Source of the DNA: Leucobacter chromiireducens
Lineage (GTDB): Bacteria; Actinomycetota; Actinomycetes; Actinomycetales; Microbacteriaceae
Direction: 5' to 3'
Assembly: GCF_003917135.1 (NCBI RefSeq)
Contig: NZ_RPDI01000011.1
Location: 1 to 64,000, forward strand
DNA: 64,000 nt
In this document: in pieces, positions 1-7,318 of the stretch
Layout of the letters: each line of letters starts with the position of its first letter
How positions within the stretch are numbered: position 1 is the stretch's first letter
Notes under the pieces: generated by a model
What the model was told of the DNA's origin: nothing
Seen by the model: the letters and a program-made list of their open reading frames with translations, nothing else
Databases searched by the model: none
Made by a program: the position numbers and the translations under genes

Positions 1-994
1 CCTTCGGGAACGGATCGCTCGGATCGAGGAAGTACTGGGCCGTGCCGGTCACCCAGGCGCGGCCGGTGATCGTGGGCACCACCGCGGCGCGGCCGGCGAC
101 CTCGGCGCCGGCGACGAGGCGGCCAGTGAACTGCGAGCCGATGTACGACTCATTGATGAAGTCCTGGTGCAGGGGGAGTTCTCCGCGCGCGTGCAGCTGC
201 GCCATGCGCGCGCTCGTCCCTGTGCCGCACGGGGAGCGGTCGAACCAGCCCGGGTGGATCGCCATCGCGTGCCGCGAGTGCGCCGCGGTCGAGCCAGGCG
301 CTTCGAGGTACACGTGGTGGCAGCCGCGGATGTCGCTGCGCTCGGGGTGGACGGGCTCGTCCGCGGCGTTGACCGCGTCCATGATCGCGAGCCCCGCGGT
401 GAGCAGCTCGTCCTTGTTGGCGCGGTCGGAGCGGAACTCGATCCCCAGCTCCGCGAGCTTCACGATCGCGTAGAAGTTCCCGCCGAAGGCGAGGTCGTAG
501 CGCACGGTGCCGAGCCCGGGCACCTCGACGCTCGCGTCGAGCCGATCAACGTACGAGGGCACATTGGTGATGGTCACGCGCTCGGCGCGGCCGTCCGCGA
601 CCGCCACCTCCGCGACGACGAGGCCGGCCGGGGTGTCGAGCCGGATCGTGGTGATCGGCTCCTGCACATCCACCATGCCGGTCTCGACGAGCACGGTGGC
701 GACACCGATCGTGCCGTGCCCGCACATGGGCAGGCAGCCGGACACCTCGATGTAGAGCACGCCCCAGTCGGCGTCCGGGCGGGTGGGCGGCTGCAGGATC
801 GCGCCGCTCATCGCCGCGTGGCCGCGCGGCTCGAACATCAGCAGCTGGCGGAGCTCGTCGTTGTGCTCCATGAACCAGGTGCGGCGCTCGGCCATCGTGG
901 CCCCGGGAAACACCCCGACGCCGCCAGTGATGACGCGGGTGGGCATGCCCTCGGTGTGCGAATCGACGGCGTGGTACACGCGGGAGGTGCGCAT
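1..994 (-). CDS. Proline racemase family enzyme (4-hydroxyproline 2-epimerase-like), 3' end off the window
   Basis: The frame is open from an ATG at 994 to the left edge, so the C-terminus is missing. AAGGAG lies just upstream of the ATG. The product keeps both catalytic cysteines of the family: MCGHGTIG near residue 90 and DRSPCGTGT further on. Two cysteines point to a racemase or epimerase; trans-3-hydroxyproline dehydratases replace the second with Thr or Ser. In the known pathway 4-hydroxyproline epimerase converts trans-4-hydroxy-L-proline to the cis-D isomer. It lies 106 bp downstream of a DapA-family lyase on the same strand, which is the usual partner in hydroxyproline breakdown, so the two are probably co-transcribed. 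Substrate (proline, 3- or 4-hydroxyproline) is not resolved by the sequence. Confidence 0.88.
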   Translation of the reverse strand, partial: MRTSRVYHAVDSHTEGMPTRVITGGVGVFPGATMAERRTWFMEHNDELRQLLMFEPRGHAAMSGAILQPPTRPDADWGVLYIEVSGCLPMCGHGTIGVATVLVETGMVDVQEPITTIRLDTPAGLVVAEVAVADGRAERVTITNVPSYVDRLDASVEVPGLGTVRYDLAFGGNFYAIVKLAELGIEFRSDRANKDELLTAGLAIMDAVNAADEPVHPERSDIRGCHHVYLEAPGSTAAHSRHAMAIHPGWFDRSPCGTGTSARMAQLHARGELPLHQDFINESYIGSQFTGRLVAGAEVAGRAAVVPTITGRAWVTGTAQYFLDPSDPFPK

Positions 995-1048
995 GGGACT
1001 CCTTGCAATGCGATAGGACGGGGACGTCCGGGGAGTGGAACGCGGGAC

Positions 1049-1083
1049 GCGGCCGGCCCATCCGCGCGGGACGAGCCGGCCGC
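1049..1083. other. Intercistronic hairpin
   Basis: A perfect 9-bp stem (GCGGCCGGC at 1049-1057 with GCCGGCCGC at 1075-1083) sits between the DapA-like gene and the epimerase. No T-run follows on the minus strand, so it is more likely an mRNA processing or stability element than a strong terminator. Confidence 0.4.
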
Positions 1084-1100
1084 AGCCCGCAGGGCTCAGG

Positions 1101-2006
1101 CTACTTGGCGTAGCCCTTCGCCGCGGCCTCGCGGGTGTCCGCGATGATCTGATCGGCGACGTCCTGCGGCAGCGGGAGGCGCGGCGGGCGGCTCGGGCCG
1201 CCGTACAGGCCGAGCACGTCCATCGAGAGCTTGATCGACTCGACGAACTCGGTCTTCGTGTCCCAGCGCAGCAGCTTGTGGAGATCGCGGTAGATCACCT
1301 TGGCGCGCTCGAGATCCTGCACGTTGCCCGAAGTGGAGAGGCGGTAGAGCTCGACGGTCGCCTGCGGGATCGCGTTCGGGTAGCCGGCGACCCAGCCGAC
1401 GGCGCCGGCGATGCCGACCTCAAGCACGCTGTCGTCGGTGCCGATGAGGATGTCGATGTTCGGCGCGAGCTCCTGGATCTGGTAGATCCGGCGCGGGTCG
1501 CCGGTGAACTCCTTGACGCCCACCATGTGGCCGGCGTCGTGGATCTCGGCGATGAGGTCGGGCACGAGGTCGACCTTCGTGTCGATGGGGTTGTTGTAGC
1601 CGACGATGGGGAGGCCGGCCTGCGCGACCGTCGCGTAGTGGTGCTTCACCTGCTCGCGGTTCGCGCGGTAGGTGTTCGGCGGGAGCAGCATCACGCAGTC
1701 CGCGCCGGCTTCCGCGGCCTGCTCGGCCCAGCGCAGGGATTCGAGGGCGCCGTACGCGCCGCAGCCCGCCATCACGGAGAATCCCTCGGGGGCTGCGTCG
1801 ACGGCGACCTCGATGACCTTCGCGCGCTCCTCAGCGGTGAGGTTCTGGTACTCGCCGAGCGAGCCGTTCGGGGCGATGCCGTCGCAGCCGTTCTCCGCGA
1901 GGAAGCGGACGTGGTCCGCGAAGCGGTCGTAGTCGACCGCCAGGTCCTCGGTGAAGGGGAGCGCGGAGGCGACGATGACGCCGTGCCATGGCTTCTGTTC
2001 GGTCAT
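1101..2006 (-). CDS. Dihydrodipicolinate synthase (DapA) family lyase
   Basis: A 301-aa class I aldolase-fold protein. The Schiff-base lysine is in GVKEFTGD, the N-terminal substrate loop reads NGSLGEY (GTTGE in DapA), and YNNP precedes the lysine region. The ATG at 2006 is preceded by AAAGGA at normal spacing; an in-frame ATG at 2063 lies inside the operator and has no ribosome site, so the shorter start is preferred. Beside proline-racemase-family enzymes, this subfamily commonly acts as 1-pyrroline-4-hydroxy-2-carboxylate deaminase, giving 2-oxoglutarate semialdehyde in hydroxyproline catabolism. That role is inferred from context; a housekeeping lysine-pathway DapA is less likely in this setting. 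A 16-bp near-palindrome lies 49 bp upstream of the start. Confidence 0.85.
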   Translation of the reverse strand: MTEQKPWHGVIVASALPFTEDLAVDYDRFADHVRFLAENGCDGIAPNGSLGEYQNLTAEERAKVIEVAVDAAPEGFSVMAGCGAYGALESLRWAEQAAEAGADCVMLLPPNTYRANREQVKHHYATVAQAGLPIVGYNNPIDTKVDLVPDLIAEIHDAGHMVGVKEFTGDPRRIYQIQELAPNIDILIGTDDSVLEVGIAGAVGWVAGYPNAIPQATVELYRLSTSGNVQDLERAKVIYRDLHKLLRWDTKTEFVESIKLSMDVLGLYGGPSRPPRLPLPQDVADQIIADTREAAAKGYAK

Positions 2007-2054
2007 CGGTGTGAGTCCTTTCGAGTGGCCGGCGATCCGGACCGCGTGTATGAC

Positions 2055-2070
2055 GTGTGACATTGCACAC
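2055..2070. promoter_or_regulatory. Operator-like near-palindrome, copy 1
   Basis: GTGTGACATTGCACAC has GTGTG and CACAC as inverted half-sites. It lies upstream of the DapA-like gene. A near-identical site (GTGTGACATGGTACAC) lies between the second racemase and the DMT transporter. The shape resembles sites of FCD-type GntR regulators, but no cognate regulator is visible in the adjacent genes. Confidence 0.65.
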
Positions 2071-2175
2071 TGTAGCAGGGGGTGGGCGCGCGGCGCAATG
2101 AGGAGGGGTGCTGCGTGCGTGTGTGCTTGCTTGTGTGTTTGTGTGCCAGCCGGCTCCGCCGGTCTCGCCGTACCT

Positions 2176-2237
2176 CAGCGATTCGGCGTATCCAAGCCGC
2201 GACCCGGGGGACCGGGCTTGGATACGCCGAATCGCTG
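2176..2237. repeat. Long perfect inverted repeat (23-bp arms)
   Basis: Arms at 2176-2198 and 2215-2237 are perfect reverse complements and surround a 16-nt GC-rich loop. The element lies in the roughly 295-bp gap between the DapA-like start and the DUF2165 stop. It could act as a terminator for DUF2165 reading on the minus strand, but there is no T-tract and the stem is unusually long. The rest of this gap holds a TG-rich stretch near 2110-2150. Confidence 0.85.
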
Positions 2238-2301
2238 TGGGTGCGTGCGGCGGGCGGGCTGGCGGGGTGCGTGGGTGCGGCGGGCGGGCCGCCGCCGCGC
2301 G

Positions 2302-2823
2302 CTACTCCGCCGAGGCGTGTGCCGGTGCGCGCTCGGGCTCGTTCATGGCCAGGAGTACCGCGAAGCCGGCCCACAGCGTCACGATGCCCATCGCGGTGTC
2401 CTTGCCGTTCCAGGTGCTCGACTGCCACATCGCGAACCACTCGGATCCCACCACGATGAAGCCGAGGAACCAGATCGCGAAGCCGAGGCCGTACGCGGCG
2501 TAGCCCCAGCTCCGTGCAGCGTTGTAGCTGTGGATGTCGCTGTCGCGTCGCAGGAAGAGCTTCACCGCGCCCACCAGGGCGAGCGCGGCGAACGCGCCCT
2601 CGGCGATGATGATCCCGATGTACCCGACCGTCCACGCCCATGGCGCGTCGATGGCGCGCCACATGAGCGCGTTGCCGTCGAAGGTGTCGTCCATCGACAG
2701 TACGTGTTTCACGAACTGATAGTTCGAGTCGTAGTCCATGAGGTTGCCCAGGAACACGAACAGGCCGAACAGGCCGGCCGAGAACAGCGTGAATGCCTGC
2801 AGTATGCGAAGTGGATGTTTCAT
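2302..2823 (-). CDS. DUF2165 family small integral membrane protein
   Basis: A 173-aa protein with about four hydrophobic segments: an N-terminal one (AFTLFSAGLFGLFVFLG), one after an extracytoplasmic loop, and a closing pair containing GYAAYGLGFAIWFLGF and IVTLWAGFAVLLAM. Length, the early DYDSN..FV...LSMD motif and the SEWFAMWQSS.WNG motif match the DUF2165 family, whose function is unknown. The ATG at 2823 is two bases after the stop of the upstream DUF4177 gene, and its AAGGGAG ribosome site lies inside that gene's last codons, so the two are translationally linked. No catalytic residues can be named. Confidence 0.82.
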   Translation of the reverse strand: MKHPLRILQAFTLFSAGLFGLFVFLGNLMDYDSNYQFVKHVLSMDDTFDGNALMWRAIDAPWAWTVGYIGIIIAEGAFAALALVGAVKLFLRRDSDIHSYNAARSWGYAAYGLGFAIWFLGFIVVGSEWFAMWQSSTWNGKDTAMGIVTLWAGFAVLLAMNEPERAPAHASAE

Positions 2824-2825
2824 GC

Positions 2826-3008
2826 TCACTCTCCCTTGACGAACACGAGCTCCCAGTGGGGCTCGGGATCCGAAGTGAAGGGAATCGCCTGCGTGAACAC
2901 CCATCCCCGTGCGGCGTGCTCGCGGATCACCTCGCGGTGATCGCGCTCGAGCGTGAGGCCCTCGCGGCTGCGTAGCGCCCGGATGCGAACAAATGTGTAT
3001 GTGTGCAT
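2826..3008 (-). CDS. DUF4177 family small protein
   Basis: A 60-aa protein that reads as one DUF4177 domain: a first beta-strand (YTFVRIRAL), a helix (HREVIREHAARGW), then FTQAIPF and the terminal strand HWELVFVKGE. The family consists of small cytosolic proteins of unknown function. The ATG at 3008 follows an AGGGG ribosome site. It is the first gene of a two-gene unit with the DUF2165 membrane protein. Confidence 0.75.
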   Translation of the reverse strand: MHTYTFVRIRALRSREGLTLERDHREVIREHAARGWVFTQAIPFTSDPEPHWELVFVKGE

Positions 3009-3083
3009 GCCATCACCCCTCTGTGCAGCTCAACTGTTGCACTCGGAACCGCGTCTGTCCAGGGATTTTGCCAAGTTGAGACG

Positions 3084-4145
3084 TTAGCGGAGCACGAAAC
3101 CGTCGCCGAGCGCATCCGCGGGATCGAGGATGAAGCGGTGCTCGCCGGTGCGGTAGGCGGTGCCGGAGACCTCGGGGATCACCGGCGCGGCGAGCGTCGC
3201 GACGGGGGAGGCGCCGGCGAGCGTCGGCGTCCAGCGCGCAGCGAACTCGGTGTCGACGATGGAGCGGTGCTCGAGGGTCTCGTCGGCCGCGAGGGTGCCG
3301 TCGGCGGCGAGCAGGGCGACGCGCGCCCCCGTGCCGGAGCCGCAGGGGGAGCGGTCCACCTCCCCGTCCGCGAAGACGGTGATGTTGCGCTGGCGTGGGC
3401 CGGCGGAGCCCCGCCCCAGGTCCTCCCAGATGATGGTGCCGTACACCCCGGAGAGTCGCGGGTCGGCAGCGTGCTGCGCCTCGGGCGAATCGTTGAGCGC
3501 CCACTTGATCTCGCGGCCGATCGCGATCAGCTCGGTGTAGTGCGCGGGATCGACGGTGAGGCCGAGGTCCGCGGCGGAGACCGAGGCGTAAATGGCCCCG
3601 CTGAAGCTGAGGTCGGCCGACACCGTGCCGCGCGCGGTGCGCACGGGAACGGCGCGCGCGATCTCGTGGGACGGGACGTTACGGAACGTCGCGCGCACGA
3701 GTGCCCCGCCCGCGCGCTCCACGAGCGCGGCCACCCGCCCGGACGGCACGTCGATCCGCACCTCGGTGACCCCGTCGGGGTCGGAGGGGACGAGGCCGGT
3801 GTCCGTTGCCCACACGCCGAGCGCGATGGTGCCGTGCCCGCACGCGGTCGAGAAGCCGTCCTTGTGCCAGAACAGCACGCCGAAGTGCGCGCCAGCGTCG
3901 TCTGGCGGTGTGATGAAGCCGCCGTACATGTCCGCGTGGCCGCGCGGCTCCTGGCACAGCAGCCGCCGGATCGCGTCGGCGTCCGCGGCGTTCGCCATGG
4001 CGGCAACGCGCCGCTCGCCGACGGTGGCGCCCGGCGGGACCGGTCCGTTCTCGTGCACGATCCGGAAGGGCTCGCCCGCGGTGTGGTAGTCCGTGGTCGA
4101 GACACTGGTCGACGGGGGTGCGGTGGTGGCGGTGGTCGGCATCAT
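3084..4145 (-). CDS. Proline racemase family enzyme, second paralogue
   Basis: A 353-aa member of the proline racemase superfamily. Both catalytic cysteines are present, in ACGHGTIALG (around residue 100) and DRSPCGSGTGAR, so racemase or epimerase chemistry is expected rather than dehydration. It is clearly diverged from the paralogue at the left edge: the first motif is ACGHGTIALG instead of MCGHGTIG and spacing differs, suggesting another substrate. The start is the first of two tandem ATGs at 4145, nine bases after AAGGAG; an upstream in-frame ATG at 4202 lies inside the operator. It is divergent from a DMT-family exporter or importer, with the shared 16-bp operator between them. Confidence 0.87.
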   Translation of the reverse strand: MMPTTATTAPPSTSVSTTDYHTAGEPFRIVHENGPVPPGATVGERRVAAMANAADADAIRRLLCQEPRGHADMYGGFITPPDDAGAHFGVLFWHKDGFSTACGHGTIALGVWATDTGLVPSDPDGVTEVRIDVPSGRVAALVERAGGALVRATFRNVPSHEIARAVPVRTARGTVSADLSFSGAIYASVSAADLGLTVDPAHYTELIAIGREIKWALNDSPEAQHAADPRLSGVYGTIIWEDLGRGSAGPRQRNITVFADGEVDRSPCGSGTGARVALLAADGTLAADETLEHRSIVDTEFAARWTPTLAGASPVATLAAPVIPEVSGTAYRTGEHRFILDPADALGDGFVLR

Positions 4146-4193
4146 TGCGGAGCGCTCCTTGGGTGCGTGGGACGGTCGCCGAATCGGCATGTC

Positions 4194-4209
4194 GTGTGAC
4201 ATGGTACAC
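4194..4209. promoter_or_regulatory. Operator-like near-palindrome, copy 2
   Basis: GTGTGACATGGTACAC differs from the site at 2055-2070 at only two positions. It lies in the 91-bp gap between the divergent racemase and DMT transporter genes and could control both. Confidence 0.65.
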
Positions 4210-4224
4210 GCGGGACACGGCCGC

Positions 4225-4230
4225 TAGAGT
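4225..4230 (+). promoter_or_regulatory. -10 element of a leaderless promoter
   Basis: TAGAGT is followed by exactly six bases and then the ATG at 4237. No Shine-Dalgarno sequence is present, so transcription probably starts at the A of the start codon. Confidence 0.55.
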
Positions 4231-4236
4231 ATGTGC

Positions 4237-5130
4237 ATGGCGAGCGCCGATGTCCCCTCACCGCAGCCGCGCGGCGGCGCACTGCTCATCCTGGGCGCCG
4301 CGGTACTCTGGGGCACCACCGGGACGGCCGCGACCTTCGCGCCGAGCGCCGGGCCGATCGCGATCGGTGCGGCCGCGATGGGGGTCGGCGGCCTCCTGCA
4401 GGCGGGGATCGCGGCCCCGCAATTGCGACGCTCGGTCGCGCGGCTGCGATCCCGCGCTGGGCTCATCGCCGTCGGGGCGCTCGCGGTGGCGATCTACCCG
4501 CTCGCCTTCTACGCGGGCATGCACCTCGCTGGGGTCGCGGTGGGCACGGTGGTCGCGCTGGCGGCCGGTCCCGTGTTCGCCGCGGTACTCGAGCGCGTGT
4601 TCGATGGCGCGCGGCTCGACGCGCGCTGGGCGGTGAGCGCCGGATTCGGGATACTCGGCACGCTCCTCTTGACGCTCGACGGCGGCGGGGCGGCGCGGGA
4701 CCAGGCTCCACTCGGGATCGCACTCGCGCTGCTCGCTGGGCTCAGCTACGCGGTGTACACCTGGGTGGCCAGGCGCGTGATCGCCGCCGGAGTGGGGAGC
4801 CGCGCCGTGCTGGGGAGCCTCTTCGGGGTGGGCGGGGCGCTCCTGCTCCCCGTGTTGTTGGCGACGGGCGCCCCCTTCCTCTCGGACCCGCGCAATCTCG
4901 CCGTCGGTCTCTACATGGCGCTCGTGCCCATGTTTCTCGGTTACGTCCTCTTCGGTGCTGGGCTGCGGAGCGTCTCAGCGCGGGCGGCGACGGCGCTGAC
5001 GCTCGCGGAGCCGGCTGTCGCCGCCGTGCTCGCGTGGTGGCTGGTGGGGGAGCGAATCGGCGCGCTCGGGGTGTTCGGGCTCGCGGCGATCGCCGCCTGC
5101 CTCGTCGGGCTCACCGCCCCGCGGCGCTAA
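4237..5130 (+). CDS. EamA/DMT superfamily transporter
   Basis: A 297-aa hydrophobic protein with about ten membrane segments in two EamA repeats. The first contains GAAVLWGTTGTAATF and GVAVGTVVALAAGPVFAAVLE; the second contains GLSYAVYTWVARR and ALTLAEPAVAAVLAWWLVGE, the usual position of the signature. These proteins move amino acids or other metabolites across the cytoplasmic membrane. The start at 4237 is preferred because TAGAGT lies six bases upstream, giving a leaderless mRNA; an ATG two codons earlier (4231) is also in frame. The shared operator suggests co-regulation with the racemase and DapA-like genes, so it may carry their substrate. Confidence 0.85.
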   Translation: MASADVPSPQPRGGALLILGAAVLWGTTGTAATFAPSAGPIAIGAAAMGVGGLLQAGIAAPQLRRSVARLRSRAGLIAVGALAVAIYPLAFYAGMHLAGVAVGTVVALAAGPVFAAVLERVFDGARLDARWAVSAGFGILGTLLLTLDGGGAARDQAPLGIALALLAGLSYAVYTWVARRVIAAGVGSRAVLGSLFGVGGALLLPVLLATGAPFLSDPRNLAVGLYMALVPMFLGYVLFGAGLRSVSARAATALTLAEPAVAAVLAWWLVGERIGALGVFGLAAIAACLVGLTAPRR

Positions 5131-5195
5131 AACCTGCACGATATGTATGATAAACCTCACGGGCTCAGAGCGAGCCCGAAGTGATGGAGGTTGCA

Positions 5196-5552
5196 ATGAC
5201 GCAGCATGTTCGTGTTTCGGAAGTGTTCGAGCGCATCCCCGCGGCTGGTCCGCTCGGTGCACCGCTCGGGATCCCCGTGTCCGGCGAGCCGCAGACCTGG
5301 CTCGAGGAGTTCACCTCGGACGCCGAGCGCGGGATCCACACCGGATTCTGGCGCTGCGATCCCGGCCTGTCTGAGTGGGATTTTGTCGAGATGGGTGAAG
5401 TGATCCACGTGCTCGCCGGGCGCCTCGTTGCTACCGAGCGCGGCGGCGAGCCGGTGGAGCTCGGGCCGGGGGATGTCGCATCCTTCCCCCGCGGGTGGCG
5501 CGGGACGTGGGAGATTCTCGAGCCGCTCGAGAAGTTCTACGTGATGCTCTGA
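5196..5552 (+). CDS. Cupin domain protein (Cupin_3/EutQ-like)
   Basis: A 118-aa single-domain cupin. The core motifs read TGFWRCDPG, EMGEVIHVLAGRLVAT and GPGDVASFPRGWRGTWEI, ending in an aromatic strand, as in the DUF861/Cupin_3 group often found near amine and amino-acid catabolic genes. No clear metal-binding His pair is complete, so a binding or sensing role is as likely as catalysis. ATG 5196 has GGAGG five bases upstream; an in-frame ATG at 5181 is less well placed. A small hairpin (GGGCTC/GAGCCC) and a TATGAT -10-like box lie just upstream. Confidence 0.75.
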   Translation: MTQHVRVSEVFERIPAAGPLGAPLGIPVSGEPQTWLEEFTSDAERGIHTGFWRCDPGLSEWDFVEMGEVIHVLAGRLVATERGGEPVELGPGDVASFPRGWRGTWEILEPLEKFYVML

Positions 5553-5649
5553 GCTGGGGCTGAGGCGGCGCGTCCGGCGCGCCGACGTGCGTCTGTGCGC
5601 GCGTGGCGCCGGGCGCGCCGCGTGCATTTCATCGTGTTTTCCCGAACGC

Positions 5650-5678
5650 TTGCCCAATAAAACATTCACATGTAGGTT
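5650..5678 (+). promoter_or_regulatory. Promoter with embedded operator upstream of the APC permease
   Basis: TTGCCC (5650-5655), a 17-bp spacer, and TAGGTT (5673-5678). The spacer begins with AATAAAACATTCAC. The same layout and spacer motif recur upstream of the P450 gene at 10075-10103. The spacer and -10 region form a partial dyad (AATAAAAC and GGTTTATT). Confidence 0.7.
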
Positions 5679-5741
5679 TATTCCAGTTCCCGCCAGCGGG
5701 AGCGACCTCACCGTCGATGTACAAGGGAGTACCACGCGACC

Positions 5742-7238
5742 ATGACACACGAAAATTCAGTCCTCGAGCACGATGAGGACGCCGCCCACCTGGCGTCGCT
5801 CGGCTACTCGTACGACACCACGTTCAAGCGTGAGATGAGTTTCTGGGGCAACGTCTCGCTCGGTTTCACGTACCTGTCTCCGATCGCGGGCATCTACTCG
5901 ATGTTCGCGATCTCTCTCGGCCAGGCCGGCCCACCCATGGCCTGGGCGCTCGTCATCGCGCTGGTCGGTCAGTTCTTCGTTGCGCTGATCTTCGGCGAGG
6001 TGGTATCCAACTACCCGGTCGCCGGTGGCGTCTACCCGTGGGCCCGGCGGCTGTGGGGTCGCAAGTGGGCCTGGATGAACGGCTGGATCTACGTCGTCGC
6101 CCTGGTCGGCACGATCGCGGCGGTGGCATACGGCGCGGCCCCGTTCGTCGCATCCGTGATCGGCGTCGAGCTGAGCGCGGGCGGCACGGTGCTCGTTGCG
6201 CTCGGCACGCTCGTCATCGCCACGATCCTCAACTTCTCCGGCACGCGCGTGCTGAGCCTCGCCGCGACGGTCGGACTCATCGCCGAGATGATCGGCGCCG
6301 TGGTGATCAGCCTCTACCTGCTGCTCTTTCACCGCAAGCACGACTTCTCGATCTTCTTCGACAACCAGGGGATCGGCAATGACGCGCCAGGCGGCTACCT
6401 CGGCGCCTTCGCCGCTGCCGCGCTCATCGGTATGTTCGCCTATTACGGCTTCGAGGCGAACGGCGACGTGGCCGAGGAGATCAAGGATCCGAGTCGCCGC
6501 GTGCCGCGCGCGATGCGGATGACCCTCTACATCGGTGGCTTCGCGGCCAACCTCCTCGTGTTTTCGCTCGTGCTCGCGGTGCCGAACTTCCAGGCGGTCG
6601 CGAGCGGCGAGTCCGCCGACCCCATCGGCGAGCTGCTGCACGAGGCATTTGGCCCGATCTTCCCGGTCGTCATGTTCGTGATCGTGGTCGCCTTCCTCTC
6701 ATGCATTACGAGCCTGCAGGCCGCGGCGAGCCGACTGATCTACTCGATGGGCCGGGACGGCTTCCTGCCGGCGTCCGCGTTCCTCGCGAAGTTCAACGAG
6801 CGCCGCCACGTGCCGCACAACGCCCTGCTGATGGCGGCGTTCTTCCCCGCGCTCGTCGTGGTGTTCTCGCTGTTGCTCGAGAACGCGCTGACGGCGATGG
6901 TCGGCTTCGGCACCGTAGGCATCTACATCGGGTTCCAGATGGTGGTGCTCGCGGCGCTCCGCGCGCGGATCATGGGGTGGAAGCCGGCGGGCAAGTTCAC
7001 GCTCGGCGCGTGGGCGTACCCGGTGAACATCATCGCGCTCGTCTGGGGGATCGCCGCGGTCGTCAACATTCTGTGGCCGCGGCCCACCGGCGGCGGCTGG
7101 ACGGAGGACTACCTCCTCATCATGACCACCGTCGGTGTGATCGGCATCGGCTGGATCTACATGCTCGCCTCGAAGGCGTACCAGCGCGGCGACGCGCCGG
7201 CCGCCGATGCGAGCGGGCCGATCAAGACGGTCGTCTAG
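5742..7238 (+). CDS. APC family amino acid/amine permease
   Basis: A 498-aa permease with about 12 membrane helices and charged cytoplasmic ends. The N-terminal half has FTYLSPIAGIYSMF and a glycine-containing unwound region; YYGFEANGDVAEEIKDPSRRVPRAM is the conserved APC loop after the mid-protein helix, of which the E(D)xxxPxRxxPRA pattern is typical of amino-acid and GABA/choline permeases. It imports an amino acid or amine using the proton or sodium gradient. It opens the P450/gamma-glutamyl cluster and has the same promoter type as the P450 gene, so it probably imports the substrate of that pathway. A strong terminator follows at 7249-7294, separating it from the hydrolase gene. Confidence 0.9.
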   Translation: MTHENSVLEHDEDAAHLASLGYSYDTTFKREMSFWGNVSLGFTYLSPIAGIYSMFAISLGQAGPPMAWALVIALVGQFFVALIFGEVVSNYPVAGGVYPWARRLWGRKWAWMNGWIYVVALVGTIAAVAYGAAPFVASVIGVELSAGGTVLVALGTLVIATILNFSGTRVLSLAATVGLIAEMIGAVVISLYLLLFHRKHDFSIFFDNQGIGNDAPGGYLGAFAAAALIGMFAYYGFEANGDVAEEIKDPSRRVPRAMRMTLYIGGFAANLLVFSLVLAVPNFQAVASGESADPIGELLHEAFGPIFPVVMFVIVVAFLSCITSLQAAASRLIYSMGRDGFLPASAFLAKFNERRHVPHNALLMAAFFPALVVVFSLLLENALTAMVGFGTVGIYIGFQMVVLAALRARIMGWKPAGKFTLGAWAYPVNIIALVWGIAAVVNILWPRPTGGGWTEDYLLIMTTVGVIGIGWIYMLASKAYQRGDAPAADASGPIKTVV

Positions 7239-7248
7239 CCACTCCTCG

Positions 7249-7294
7249 GCGCGGGTGCGCCCCCGGTCCGCTCGGGCCGGGGGCGCACCCGCGC
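7249..7294 (+). terminator. Strong hairpin terminator after the permease
   Basis: An 18-bp perfect stem (arms 7249-7266 and 7277-7294) with a 10-nt loop, starting 10 bp after the permease stop. No T-tract follows, but stems of this strength can terminate or attenuate in high-GC actinobacteria. Confidence 0.7.
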
Positions 7295-7318
7295 TACGCA
7301 CGAACGAAAGGACCCACC

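Noticed and set aside
2100-2160. TG-rich low-complexity stretch
   Set aside because: No repeat unit of fixed length and no coding or promoter signal; treated as part of the intergenic gap.
6701-7318. Upstream extension of the first C26 hydrolase frame into the permease
   Set aside because: The extension is an out-of-frame reading of the permease; AAAGGA sits just before the ATG at 7319 and a terminator lies in between.
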